Assembly: GCF_016864375.1 (NCBI RefSeq)
Contig: NZ_CP069354.1
Location: 4,786,001-4,850,000 of the forward strand
Length of the DNA stretch: 64,000 nt
Direction: 5' to 3'
Source of the DNA: Microvirga sp. VF16
GTDB taxonomy: Bacteria > Pseudomonadota > Alphaproteobacteria > Rhizobiales > Beijerinckiaceae
Under the pieces are notes generated by a model. It worked only from the letters and a program-made list of their open reading frames with translations. It had not been told where the DNA came from and did not search any database. Each line of letters starts with the position of its first letter. The first letter of the stretch is position 1. Both the position numbers and the translations under genes were made by a program. Shown piece by piece: positions 1-8,045 of the stretch.

Positions 1-47
1 CCGAGAACGAGGAGAAGCGCAACAACGATGAGAAGAAGCAGGGACAT
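1..47 (-). CDS. N-terminus of a small hydrophobic protein, cut by window start
   Basis: An ATG on the minus strand at 47 opens a frame that runs off the left edge, reading MSLLLLIVVALLLVL. An AGGG lies just upstream. The all-hydrophobic start fits a small single-span membrane protein; short alphaproteobacterial DUF3309-type proteins begin this way, but 15 residues cannot decide it. It would be transcribed in the same direction as the TPR gene behind it. Confidence 0.35.
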   Translation of the reverse strand, partial: MSLLLLIVVALLLVL

Positions 48-62
48 CCCTGCAACGTGGAT

Positions 63-668
63 TTATAGGTCGTGCCCGTCAACCTCGGGGCCGAGACGGT
101 TCACGATGGTCTTCACGTCGGTCATCTGCGGATTGATCGTGAGCACCCGGCGATAGGCCTGCAGGGCCCGCGTCTTGTCGTCCGAGGCCATCAGGATATG
201 GCCAAGCCCGGTCCAGGCGTTGAAATGGCGGGGTTCGATCTTGATCGCCCGGTGCAGATCGGCCATGGCGCCGACCGGATCGTCGAGCTGGTAGAAGACG
301 GTCGCCCGCTTGTACCAGGCTTCAGCCCAGTTGGGCTGGAGCACCAGGACGCGGTCGATCAGCTCGATGGCGAGCGGGAAATCCTTCTTGTTGAAGGCTT
401 CCGCTGCCCGGCTCAGAAGAAGATCGGCCGTATCGGAGCCGGACCGGGCGAAACGCCGCTCGATCAAGGACGCGATACCCTCGGCCTCCCGCTCGGTTTG
501 GGCCTTGCCGAGACGTTCGAAGAGCTCATCCAGCGTGGAAGCGCGCGGGCGGACCTGAGGCGGCTGGGCCTGCTCCTTCGAATCCTTGGGACGCGCAGGC
601 TCCTGCGCACCCAGCGGGAGTGCGGCCAAGCTCAGCGATACGATCAGTATGGACGCGAAAAAGCGCAT
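63..668 (-). CDS. Secreted tetratricopeptide-repeat protein
   Basis: 201 residues. Residues 1-21 form a signal peptide ending in LPLGAQ, followed by a charged low-complexity linker. From about residue 85 to 185 there are three TPR-like helical pairs (for example NWAEAWYKRATVFYQLDDP and HFNAWTGLGHILMASDD), with the usual Ala/Gly/Tyr spacing. TPR domains mediate protein-protein contact; no catalytic motif is visible, so the role is probably periplasmic scaffolding. It is monocistronic or ends a short unit with the truncated ORF at the window edge. The partner is unknown. Confidence 0.8.
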   Translation of the reverse strand: MRFFASILIVSLSLAALPLGAQEPARPKDSKEQAQPPQVRPRASTLDELFERLGKAQTEREAEGIASLIERRFARSGSDTADLLLSRAAEAFNKKDFPLAIELIDRVLVLQPNWAEAWYKRATVFYQLDDPVGAMADLHRAIKIEPRHFNAWTGLGHILMASDDKTRALQAYRRVLTINPQMTDVKTIVNRLGPEVDGHDL

Positions 669-737
669 GCCGGGATTTTAGGATCCCGGCATGCGCGGTC
701 AATTCAGATTCTTGTGTGCGGCATTGCCGCAGCGAAC

Positions 738-863
738 TTAGCCCTGGCGAGCCTTATAGCGCTTCTGGGTCTTGTTGATGATGTAGACCCGGCCCTTGCG
801 ACGAACCAGCTGGTTGTCGCGGTGACGGCCGCGGATCGACTTCAACGAGTTACGGATCTTCAT
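738..863 (-). CDS. rpmJ: 50S ribosomal protein L36
   Basis: 41 residues starting MKIRNSLKSIRGRHRDN and ending YKARQG, which matches the alphaproteobacterial form of L36. It is almost entirely basic and lacks the four zinc-ligand Cys of the canonical bacterial L36, so it is the zinc-free (C-minus) type; members of this type are often linked to zinc-sparing in other bacteria, although in alphaproteobacteria it is the usual form. The start ATG is preceded by a GGAGAC box. It stands alone, between a TPR gene and tRNA-Val. Confidence 0.93.
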   Translation of the reverse strand: MKIRNSLKSIRGRHRDNQLVRRKGRVYIINKTQKRYKARQG

Positions 864-906
864 ATCCGGTCTCCTGCGGCCCTTCGGGAAGGCCGGAAAA
901 AGAAAA

Positions 907-981
907 TGGTGGGCGCGGCTGGGATCGAACCAGCGACCCCTACGATGTCAACGTAGTGCTCTCCCGCTGAGCTACGCGCCC
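907..981 (-). tRNA. tRNA-Val (anticodon GAC)
   Basis: The minus strand folds as a complete cloverleaf: 7-bp acceptor GGGCGCG/CGCGCCC, D stem GCTC/GAGC, anticodon stem CTACG/CGTAG with loop TTGACAT (anticodon GAC), T stem GCTGG/CCAGC with loop TTCGATC, discriminator A and an encoded CCA. Segment lengths sum to 75 nt. It decodes GUC/GUU valine codons. Confidence 0.97.
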
Positions 982-1070
982 GGGAAACGGTGATTTTGAC
1001 GTCCCGCTTCGGCTGTGGGGGCGATATACCCACAAGCGGGCCTTGGCGCAAGCCTGAAGGCCGCCCTTTT

Positions 1071-1427
1071 TTAGGCAGCCATCATTTTATCGACTTCGCT
1101 CACCAGGTCGCGCAGGTGGAACGGCTTCGACAGGACCTTGGCGTCGCGCGGGGCCTGGGAATCCGGGTTGAGGGCGACCGCGGCAAAGCCGGTGATGAAC
1201 ATCACCTTGATTTCCGGATCGAGCTCGGTGGCCTTACGGGCCAGCTCGATGCCATCCATCTCCGGCATGACGATGTCCGTCAAAAGAAGCTCGAAGGGCT
1301 CCTCGCGCAGGCGGTTATAGGCGGAAAGGCCGTTATCGAACGAGGCGACGTCGTAGCCCGCGTTCTCGAGCGCCTTCACGAGGAAGCGGCGCATGTCGTT
1401 GTCGTCTTCGGCAAGAAGGATCTTCAT
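1071..1427 (-). CDS. cpdR: Single-domain response regulator CpdR
   Basis: 118 residues, a lone receiver domain with no output domain. Visible are the acidic pocket EDD at 7-9, phospho-acceptor Asp51 in LLTDIVMP, the ITG switch Thr near 79 and Lys101 in LSKPF. The stretch MRRFLVKALENAGYDV and the tail HLRDLVSEVDKMM are typical of CpdR, which in Caulobacter and rhizobia, when unphosphorylated, recruits ClpXP to degrade CtrA-pathway substrates. The start at 1427 is preferred over upstream in-frame codons because the receiver fold begins at MKILLAEDD. It is divergent from the N-formylglutamate amidohydrolase gene. Confidence 0.9.
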   Translation of the reverse strand: MKILLAEDDNDMRRFLVKALENAGYDVASFDNGLSAYNRLREEPFELLLTDIVMPEMDGIELARKATELDPEIKVMFITGFAAVALNPDSQAPRDAKVLSKPFHLRDLVSEVDKMMAA

Positions 1428-1602
1428 CGGTTGCCAGTCCCGAATCGTGGCGGATGGTCTTAGCCTCTTCATCGCGCATTGGGGTAAACAAGCCGTGAAA
1501 GTACGATGCGGCGTTGCTACGATATTGTCATGGACAGGCGGCAACGCTGCCTTACACTAGTCCGAACACCTGATTTCCCTTTCCAACACAGCACATTTTC
1601 TG

Positions 1603-2493
1603 ATGCGGCCCACCATCGTCGATGAGTTCGATCCTCCCTTCACCGTCACCGAACCTTCGGCCCAGACGATTCCCTTCGTCTTCAACGTGCCGCATGCGGG
1701 AGCCGTCTATCCGGCTTCCTTTCTGGCTGCGTCCCGGCTCGACGCCGTCGCTCTGAGGCGATCCGAGGACGCCTTCGTCGACGAGCTGTTCGGCGCGATG
1801 ACGGATCTCGGCGCCCCTCTCATGACGGCGCGCTTTCCGCGGGCCTATCTCGACCTGAACCGGGAGCCCTACGAACTCGATTCCCGCATGTTCGATGGCC
1901 GCCTGCCGCCCTTCACCAATACCCGCTCCATGCGGGTGGCCGGGGGCCTGGGGACCATTCCGCGCATCGTGGCCGACGGGCAGGAGATCTACCGAACGCG
2001 CCTCCATGTGGAGGAAGCCCTGCACCGGATCGAATGGCTCTATAAGCCCTATCACCGGACCCTTCGGCATCTCGTGCGCCGCACGGCCCAGCATTTCGGG
2101 CATGCCGTCCTCATCGATTGCCATTCCATGCCCTCCTCCAGCGTCAGCCGCGAGGACGGGGCCAAGGCCGATATCGTGCTGGGAGACCGCTACGGCACGA
2201 GCTGCGCCACCCTGCTGATCGACCTCGTGGAGGCGGCCTTGCGCGGACGCGGCTATACGGTGATCCGCAACAAGCCCTATGCGGGTGGCTTCATCACCGA
2301 GCATTACGGCGAACCGGCCCTCGGACGGCATGCGCTCCAGATCGAAATCAATCGCGCGCTCTATATGGACGAGCGCAGCATGCACCAGAAACCTGGCTTC
2401 GCGGTCCTGGCGGACGACCTGGCCCAGGCCTTTGCTCAGGTGATTGCGGATATCGAGGGTGAATTGACGATCCGGCCCATCGCGGCGGAGTAA
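1603..2493 (+). CDS. N-formylglutamate amidohydrolase family protein
   Basis: 296 residues. Family hallmarks are NVPHAGAVYP near residue 28, the IDCHSMPSS metal/catalytic segment near 171, and LQIEINRALYMDE near 247. Characterised members (HutG type) hydrolyse N-formyl-L-glutamate to formate and glutamate at the end of one histidine-degradation route. No other hut genes are nearby, so the physiological substrate here is uncertain; a related formyl- or acyl-amino-acid amide is possible. Cytoplasmic: no signal peptide. Confidence 0.85.
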   Translation: MRPTIVDEFDPPFTVTEPSAQTIPFVFNVPHAGAVYPASFLAASRLDAVALRRSEDAFVDELFGAMTDLGAPLMTARFPRAYLDLNREPYELDSRMFDGRLPPFTNTRSMRVAGGLGTIPRIVADGQEIYRTRLHVEEALHRIEWLYKPYHRTLRHLVRRTAQHFGHAVLIDCHSMPSSSVSREDGAKADIVLGDRYGTSCATLLIDLVEAALRGRGYTVIRNKPYAGGFITEHYGEPALGRHALQIEINRALYMDERSMHQKPGFAVLADDLAQAFAQVIADIEGELTIRPIAAE

Positions 2494-2522
2494 TCCCCGG
2501 CGCCATTTCCCTCAACCAGGCA

Positions 2523-2550
2523 AGAAAAAAGGCCACTGTTGCCAGCGGCC
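2523..2550 (-). terminator. Rho-independent terminator on the minus strand
   Basis: Read on the minus strand: GGCCGCTG, loop GCAA, CAGTGGCC, then a run of six T. The 8-bp stem has one G-T pair. It lies about 115 bp past the stop of the MFS gene and would end that transcript. Confidence 0.7.
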
Positions 2551-2665
2551 CGAAGTTTAGGGAGGAAACGCCCAAGAAGGGCTACGATAAGGCGACGCCA
2601 TCGCCATATCGCACTGCAATAATTACGCCGCATCGCACAAAATGCAACAAAAATCTTTGCTTTTG

Positions 2666-3925
2666 TCATGCCCTATATGCATGGCTGCTGGGATGCGGGT
2701 CGATGGCTCTGACATAAAAAGCAAGACTGAGGAGCAGCCAGCCCGCGAGAGCCGCAAAAACGAGCCGATAACCCTCGGGCCGATAGAGGCCCTGGTCCGA
2801 CCGTCCCATCAGATCGATCAGCATTCCCGTCACGCTCTGAGAGAGGAAGGCCCCTCCCATGGTGCCGATATTCATCAGCGTGATACCCCGGCCTGTCAGA
2901 GATGGTGGAAACAGCGACTTTCCGTGACTGGTGAGGATGGGCGTATAGGCGATGCAGAGACCGAACAGCGGGAACCAGACAGCAGCGGAGGTTCGGTCGA
3001 GAGGCGCGAGGACAAGGACGCTCAGAAGCAGGATTGTTGCCGTGCTACCGATCAAAACGGGCCTCTTGTAGCTGCCCCAGAACCGGTCCATGGCTCCCCA
3101 GAGCAGCATGCCGCAGATCTGCGCCGTTGCCCCGAGGAGCAGGATACTGCCCCTCGTGCCGAGGTCGGCCCCGTGCACATCCGACAGCCATGGCCCGCCC
3201 CAGAGCCCGACGACGGAGGCAAAGCACCCATAGGTGGTCAGGTGCATGAAGAAGACCGGCCAGAAGGACGGCACCTTCAAGGCATCCGACACACCACGGA
3301 AGGTGGCCACCCAGGTTTCCTTCGTTTGCTGGCTGCCGGAATCCCGGGGCACGATCCAGGCGATGGCGAGAACGATGACGATCGTCAGGGCGGCCACCGC
3401 AAGGAACGAGGTACGCCAGCCGAAGACGGCCGCCGAGGCGGCTAACGGCGCCGTCGCCGCCAGAGTGCCCAAATTCGCCAAGCCCATCTGCAGGCTCGTA
3501 AGCCCTGCGAAACGTTCCGGCGGGAAGCGCCGGGCATAGATCACGAGGGGCGCCATGAAGAAGGTGGAGCAGCCGAGCCCCATGAGCGCCCGCGCGGCGA
3601 TGAGTACGGAGGCGTCAGGGGCGAGCGCGAAGAGAACGGTACCTGCCACCGTCAGCACAGCGGTCGCCAGCATCGTCCGCTTCGGACCATAGCGATCGAT
3701 GAGAATGCCAATGGGAATCTGAACCGCCGCGAAGGAGAAGAAGAAGGCGCTGGAAAGCAGGCCCGTCTGGGTGGCCGAGAGATGAAGCTCGCGGGCCAGA
3801 TCGTTGGCGATGACGCCGATGGAATTGCGCAGGAACTGGCTGATCGCATAGAGAGCGGCGAGCACCGCGATCAGGAGTAGGGCCGCTTCCGAACGGGTCG
3901 TGCCAAGCTTGGGCGCAAAATTCAT
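2666..3925 (-). CDS. Major facilitator superfamily transporter
   Basis: 419 residues with about 12 hydrophobic segments. The first helix region is followed by the MFS loop 2-3 signature as DRYGPKRTM (about residues 75-83). The pattern of FLRNSIGVIANDLARELHLSA after helix 1 resembles nitrate/sugar-phosphate-type or uncharacterised MFS permeases; the substrate cannot be told from sequence. The start at 3925 (MNFAPKLG) places the first helix correctly; an upstream in-frame extension is rich in Arg and runs into the intergenic repeat, so it is rejected. Probably monocistronic, with its own terminator. Confidence 0.85.
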   Translation of the reverse strand: MNFAPKLGTTRSEAALLLIAVLAALYAISQFLRNSIGVIANDLARELHLSATQTGLLSSAFFFSFAAVQIPIGILIDRYGPKRTMLATAVLTVAGTVLFALAPDASVLIAARALMGLGCSTFFMAPLVIYARRFPPERFAGLTSLQMGLANLGTLAATAPLAASAAVFGWRTSFLAVAALTIVIVLAIAWIVPRDSGSQQTKETWVATFRGVSDALKVPSFWPVFFMHLTTYGCFASVVGLWGGPWLSDVHGADLGTRGSILLLGATAQICGMLLWGAMDRFWGSYKRPVLIGSTATILLLSVLVLAPLDRTSAAVWFPLFGLCIAYTPILTSHGKSLFPPSLTGRGITLMNIGTMGGAFLSQSVTGMLIDLMGRSDQGLYRPEGYRLVFAALAGWLLLSLAFYVRAIDPHPSSHAYRA

Positions 3926-4015
3926 CGATACCGTACCCCTTTGACGCTGCCGCTCTCTTGCCGCGCGCCATGCGCTTGATAAAAGCTGATCGCCAGCGGG
4001 CCAAGGGCGCCCGCA

Positions 4016-4129
4016 TAGCGCATCGTGTGGAAAAGTGGATCCGATTTTCCGCGCCCGACGATGCGCCACTTAAGGGATTGAGCATCGGATCGATCCCAAA
4101 AGTGCAAATCCACTTTTGGGTCCGATGCT
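4016..4129 (+). repeat. Dispersed intergenic element, copy 1
   Basis: Begins TAGCGCATCGTG and ends CTTTTGGGTCCGATGCT. The right half is itself palindromic (AGCATCGGATCGATCCCAAAAG paired with CTTTTGGGTCCGATGCT). A second copy lies at 57949-58084 in the opposite orientation and aligns over nearly its full length, with a 20-25 bp insertion near one end. It fills the space between the MFS and hisN starts. Confidence 0.85.
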
Positions 4130-4155
4130 TTAGTCTTTAAGGGGATACGCGCGTC

Positions 4156-4938
4156 ATGGGGCTCATCGACTTCACGCATTTCGTCAACGAGCTCGCGACC
4201 CAATCGGGCCAAGCAATCCTGCCCTTCTTCCGCACGGCCATCGCGACCGAAGACAAGTCCCGCGGTGGTGCCTTCGATCCCGTCACTGAGGCGGACCGCG
4301 CGAGTGAAGCGACCATGCGCCACCTGATCAAGCGCAGCTTCCCCACCCACGGCATCGTCGGCGAGGAATTCGGCGCCGAGCGCGAGGATGCGGATTACGT
4401 CTGGGTGCTCGATCCCATCGATGGAACCCGGGCCTTCATCGCCGGGCTTCCGACCTGGGGTACGCTGATCGGGCTGACCTACAAGCGCCAGCCGGTCTTC
4501 GGCATGATGCACCAGCCCTTCACCGGCGAGCGCTTTTTCGGCGACGGCGGCAGCGCGACCTATCGGGGTCCGGGCGGCGAGCGCAGGCTCCTGACGCGCC
4601 GCTGCGCTTCGCTCAAGGACGCCGTCATCTCCACCACCAGCCCGCGCCTCTTCGCGGGCGACGAGCTGCGCGCCTATGATCGGGTGGAGAGCGTCGCTCG
4701 CCTCGCCCGCTACGGTTGCGATTGCTATGCCTATTGCATGCTGGCCGCAGGCCATATCGACCTCGTGGTCGAGTCGGGACTGAAGCCCTACGACATCGCG
4801 GCTCTGGTGCCGATCATCGAGGGGGCCGGCGGCATCGTGACCACCTGGGAGGGGAGCTCAGCGGCCGATGGCGGGCGCATCGTCGCTGCGGGCGACCGCC
4901 GGGTCCACGCCGCCGCCATCGAGCTGCTCAGCCGCTAG
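4156..4938 (+). CDS. hisN: Inositol-monophosphatase family, HisN-type histidinol-phosphatase
   Basis: 260 residues. The Mg2+-dependent phosphatase motifs are complete: GEEFG (Glu70/71), DPIDGTRAF (Asp86, Asp89), and KPYDIAALVPIIEGAGG with Asp213. HisN-type members dephosphorylate histidinol phosphate, the eighth step of histidine synthesis, in actinobacteria and many alphaproteobacteria; inositol-phosphate or fructose-bisphosphate activity is an alternative. The start at 4156 has an upstream AAGGGG. Its last 81 bases overlap the convergent hydrolase gene. Confidence 0.8.
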   Translation: MGLIDFTHFVNELATQSGQAILPFFRTAIATEDKSRGGAFDPVTEADRASEATMRHLIKRSFPTHGIVGEEFGAEREDADYVWVLDPIDGTRAFIAGLPTWGTLIGLTYKRQPVFGMMHQPFTGERFFGDGGSATYRGPGGERRLLTRRCASLKDAVISTTSPRLFAGDELRAYDRVESVARLARYGCDCYAYCMLAAGHIDLVVESGLKPYDIAALVPIIEGAGGIVTTWEGSSAADGGRIVAAGDRRVHAAAIELLSR

Positions 4939-5931
4939 ACCGGCTTCAGCGAGCTTGCGCTTCGCTCCGACTTCCGGATCGGGAGTGCCGGGAATGAAGG
5001 CGTCGAAGGCGGCCCAGAACTGCTCGCGGATCGCATCCCGCTCCATCAGGATTTCATGCCGGGCGCCCGGAATGACGATGACGGAGCCGGCCTTGAGCCG
5101 TGAGGCAAAGCGCTCGGTGGCCGGGGTGGCGCAGACCGGATCGGCACCGGCCGCGACGATAAGCGTCGGCAGGCGGATCTTGATGGCGTAGCGCGGATCG
5201 GCGAAGCGCTTCATCAGGCGGAAGGCGCCGTCGAGCCAAGCCACACTTGGAGCTCCGATGGCACCGGCTCCGATGGCGTGGGCAGCCTCGGCGTTGCGGG
5301 CATAGCGCACGGGATCGGATGTCAGGCGATTGCCCTTGAACGGCATGGTGGAAATCGACGTCTCACCGCCGCCGGGCACGAACATTCCGCCCATTCCGAG
5401 AAACCGCAGGCTCCTCGCAAAAAAGGCACTGGTGCGAGTGCGCTTGATGATGCAGAGCGCGATCATCGGCGTCGTGGTCACGAGCCGGCGGAAGGGCAGC
5501 CAGGTTTCATAAGCCGCGTTCAATGCGATGGCGCCACCCATGGAATGGGCGAGGCCGAAATGCGGCTGCGGCATGCGCGGCACCAGGATCTGGTCGCGAA
5601 TCGCCTCCAGGTCGTGCCGGAAATCGGAAAAGCGCCGGACATGACCCTTGCGGGGATTCTTCACCTGTCGTCCGGAGAGCCCCTGCCCGCGCCAGTCGAA
5701 GGCGACGACGGCAAAGCCCCGGTCGAGCAGTTCGCCCACCGTCTCGAAATACTTTTCGATGAACTCCGCCCTGCCCTGCAGGATGCAGACCGTCCCTTGA
5801 GGTTCCTCGGTCTCCGGCATCCAGGTGGCGGCCCGAAGCGTGATGCCGTCGTGCGTCGTGACACTGACGAGCTTCGGCTCGCCGGGCACGGGATTGTCAG
5901 GGGTGGCGATGAATTCCACGGGAGTTTCCAA
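4858..5931 (-). CDS. Alpha/beta hydrolase, lysophospholipase / monoacylglycerol lipase type
   Basis: 357 residues. The oxyanion region GRAEFIEKY, the strand FDWRGQGLSGR, nucleophile Ser130 in AHSMGG, an Asp in AAGADPVC and a His in GARHEIL give a complete catalytic triad of the PldB/YtpA lysophospholipase family. No signal peptide. The C-terminal 27 codons lie antisense to the end of hisN; a frame without that tail would lack only the low-complexity end, so the tail may be dispensable. Likely role: membrane-lipid turnover. Confidence 0.85.
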   Translation of the reverse strand: METPVEFIATPDNPVPGEPKLVSVTTHDGITLRAATWMPETEEPQGTVCILQGRAEFIEKYFETVGELLDRGFAVVAFDWRGQGLSGRQVKNPRKGHVRRFSDFRHDLEAIRDQILVPRMPQPHFGLAHSMGGAIALNAAYETWLPFRRLVTTTPMIALCIIKRTRTSAFFARSLRFLGMGGMFVPGGGETSISTMPFKGNRLTSDPVRYARNAEAAHAIGAGAIGAPSVAWLDGAFRLMKRFADPRYAIKIRLPTLIVAAGADPVCATPATERFASRLKAGSVIVIPGARHEILMERDAIREQFWAAFDAFIPGTPDPEVGAKRKLAEAGLAAEQLDGGGVDPAVARSDDAPAIGR

Positions 5932-6048
5932 CTCAAAAGCTCACGCTTTTATAGGGCGTCCTGAGCTTAAGAAACGTGCCTCTTGAAAGCAAACGTATCG
6001 GCTCCCACATCGAAAAATGTGCCGGCCATGATGGCGGCACATCAACCC

Positions 6049-6104
6049 GGATCCAGCCATTTCACGGTGGATCCTCATTCTGCATGTCGCTTCAAGCGGA
6101 GGAT
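6049..6104 (+). promoter_or_regulatory. Candidate ROSE-like RNA thermometer of the Hsp20 gene
   Basis: The Shine-Dalgarno box GGAGG (6098-6102) can be masked: GAGGAT (6099-6104) pairs with ATCCTC (6071-6076), and CGCT/AGCG (6088-6091 with 6095-6098) closes an inner hairpin. An alternative upstream hairpin GGATCCA/TGGATCC (6049-6055 with 6068-6074) competes for the same bases. A hairpin next to a small-heat-shock start codon is the layout of rhizobial ROSE elements. The exact ROSE consensus is only partly matched, so this is an inference. Confidence 0.5.
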
Positions 6105-6109
6105 ATGCC

Positions 6110-6568
6110 ATGCGACAGTACGATCTTGCTCCCCTCTACCGCAACACGGTCGGCTTCGACCGTCTCTTCTCGATGCTCGACCAGCTCGTCAGCGTCGATG
6201 CGGCCCCGAGCTACCCGCCCTACAACATCGAGCGCACCGGCGAGAATGCCTATCGCATCTCGATCGCGGTTGCCGGCTTCACCGACCGAGACCTGACCAT
6301 CGAGGTCAAGGAAAACACCCTCTCCGTCCGCGGCGAGCGCAAGCCCTCCGAAGAGCGTAAAACCGACGTGCTCCATCAGGGCATCGCGGCGCGCAGCTTC
6401 GACCGGCGCTTCCAGCTGGCTGACGGCGTGCAGGTGATGGGTGCGGCCCTCGAGAACGGCCTGCTCCATCTCGACCTCGTTCGCGAGATCCCGGAGGCCA
6501 AGAAGCCGAAGCTTATTCCGATTTCCTCGAACGGTGCTCAGGCCATCGAAGCCAAGCAGGCTGCGTAA
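6110..6568 (+). CDS. Small heat-shock protein, Hsp20 (IbpA-like)
   Basis: 152 residues. The N-terminus RQYDLAPLYRNTVGFDRLFSML and the alpha-crystallin domain (about 35-130; PYNIERTGENAYRISIAVAGF, LSVRGERK, GLLHLDLVREIPEAKKPKLIPI) match class-A rhizobial sHsps. It is an ATP-independent holdase that binds unfolding proteins in the cytoplasm. The C-terminal I-X-I anchoring motif may be present as IPIS. A GGAGG box sits 7 bases before the ATG and is probably controlled by the leader hairpin. It is monocistronic, with a strong terminator. Confidence 0.93.
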   Translation: MRQYDLAPLYRNTVGFDRLFSMLDQLVSVDAAPSYPPYNIERTGENAYRISIAVAGFTDRDLTIEVKENTLSVRGERKPSEERKTDVLHQGIAARSFDRRFQLADGVQVMGAALENGLLHLDLVREIPEAKKPKLIPISSNGAQAIEAKQAA

Positions 6569-6592
6569 CCAGTTTTCTGAGCCCAAACGAAG

Positions 6593-6624
6593 AGCGCCCC
6601 GGTTCGGCCGGGGCGCTTTTTATT
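6593..6624 (+). terminator. Rho-independent terminator after hsp20
   Basis: Perfect 10-bp stem AGCGCCCCGG / CCGGGGCGCT with loop TTCGG, followed by a T-rich tract. Confidence 0.93.
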
Positions 6625-6729
6625 TGTCGGATCCTGGTCCTTGGTGTCCCGCTGGGGCTGGAGGGGCCCCGTCGGTCAAGGGTCTCTGGAGAAAAGCAAT
6701 CGCGGGTGATTGCGGCAGGGTTAGGGCAA

Positions 6730-7806
6730 TCACTCGGCGGCTTCGCGCGATAATCCCGAAGAAGCGACCTCCAGCAGCCTGCGGACGTCCTCTTCCCTAG
6801 AGGCCCAGGAGGTAACGAGCCGGATCAACACCTTGTGATCGCCGACCCGCTCGGTCTCGGGCAGGCTCAATTCGGTCCACGGATTGTAGAGTATGCCGGC
6901 GGCCTTCAGCGCCTGGTCCAGTGTCTTCGGGATGATCGGGAAGACTTCGTTGGCTTGAGTCGGCCAAGCCAAACGCACGCGCGGCAATTGCAGCAAGCCT
7001 TCCGAGAGGAATGCTGCCATGCGATTGGCATGGCGCGCATTGTCGAGCCAATGATCGTCGGCGAAGTAGCCCTCGAACTGCGCGGCGATGAGACGGCCTT
7101 TGGAGATGATCTGGCCGGCGCGCTTGGAGCGGTAGTCGAGCGCCTCCGCCAGATCTTTCCTGAACACCACGATGGCCTCGGCCATCAGGCCGCCGTTCTT
7201 GGTCGCGCCGAAGGAGAGAATGTCGACGCCCTGCTTCCAGGTCATCTCCGCCGGAGTGCAGCCGAGCGACACGAGGGCGTTGACGAAGCGCGCACCGTCC
7301 ATGTGGAAGGACAGGCCATGCTCGCGGCAGATCGCCCCGAGGGCCGCAATCTCGTCGAGGCTGTAGACCATGCCGCCCTCGCTCACCTGCGAGATCGACA
7401 ACCCCTTCGGCGGCATCTGCTTGACCGCCTTGGGGAGGCTCTTGAGATAGGCCACAACGTCTTCGGCGCTCAGCTTGGCGCCGATGCCCGGCAGCCCTGC
7501 AAGCTTTGCCCCATGCATGAAGAATTCAGGCGCGCCGCACTCATCGTCGATGATGTGCGCCTCCCGATGGCAGACGCAGAGGCCGTAGGGCGGCACGGCG
7601 GAGGCAAGGGCCAGCGCGTTGGCGGCCGTCCCGGTGGTCACGAAGAACACGGAAACCTCGCGCTCGAAGATCTCGTTGAAACACGCTCTGACGCGCTTCG
7701 AGATCTCGTCGTTGCCGTAAGCCGTCATGGTCCCGGCATTGGCCTGCATGATGGCTTGGAGAACGGGAGCGCTGGCCCCCACGATATTGTCGCTCGCGAA
7801 GTTCAT
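6730..7806 (-). CDS. ltaE: Low-specificity L-threonine aldolase
   Basis: 358 residues, fold-type I PLP enzyme. Seen are DNIVGASAPVLQA at the N-terminus, TGTAANALAL, HMDGARF (Asp170) and the PLP lysine Lys203 in SFGATKNGG. Members split L-threonine or L-allo-threonine into glycine and acetaldehyde; some act on other beta-hydroxy amino acids. The start at 7806 (MNFASDN) is chosen over an ATG 51 bases upstream because family proteins begin at this motif. Monocistronic. Confidence 0.88.
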   Translation of the reverse strand: MNFASDNIVGASAPVLQAIMQANAGTMTAYGNDEISKRVRACFNEIFEREVSVFFVTTGTAANALALASAVPPYGLCVCHREAHIIDDECGAPEFFMHGAKLAGLPGIGAKLSAEDVVAYLKSLPKAVKQMPPKGLSISQVSEGGMVYSLDEIAALGAICREHGLSFHMDGARFVNALVSLGCTPAEMTWKQGVDILSFGATKNGGLMAEAIVVFRKDLAEALDYRSKRAGQIISKGRLIAAQFEGYFADDHWLDNARHANRMAAFLSEGLLQLPRVRLAWPTQANEVFPIIPKTLDQALKAAGILYNPWTELSLPETERVGDHKVLIRLVTSWASREEDVRRLLEVASSGLSREAAE

Positions 7807-8045
7807 GAAGCGTTTCCTAGAGCATCGCCTGGGAAAGGGAAATGCCCATTCGGACATGGCTAGACTGCTCTAGGGTCGGCTACGAACAACATGTCAAGGT
7901 CATTGACCCATCGGTGGAGACTTTCGTTCCTAGGGCCTAAAAGCTGCTTTTGTTACATTCTGAGTCGTCGGCTTGTAACTTTTGTCTAAAATATTTCTAA
8001 ACCCTCTTGTGCGCTGCGTCGAACTCTGGCACTTTGCCCTTATTA

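Noticed and set aside
7891..7989. Possible 32-codon leader peptide before gltB (start MSRSLTHRW)
   Set aside because: No ribosome-binding site, no run of Glu/Gln regulatory codons, and it ends before the hairpin region; not supported.
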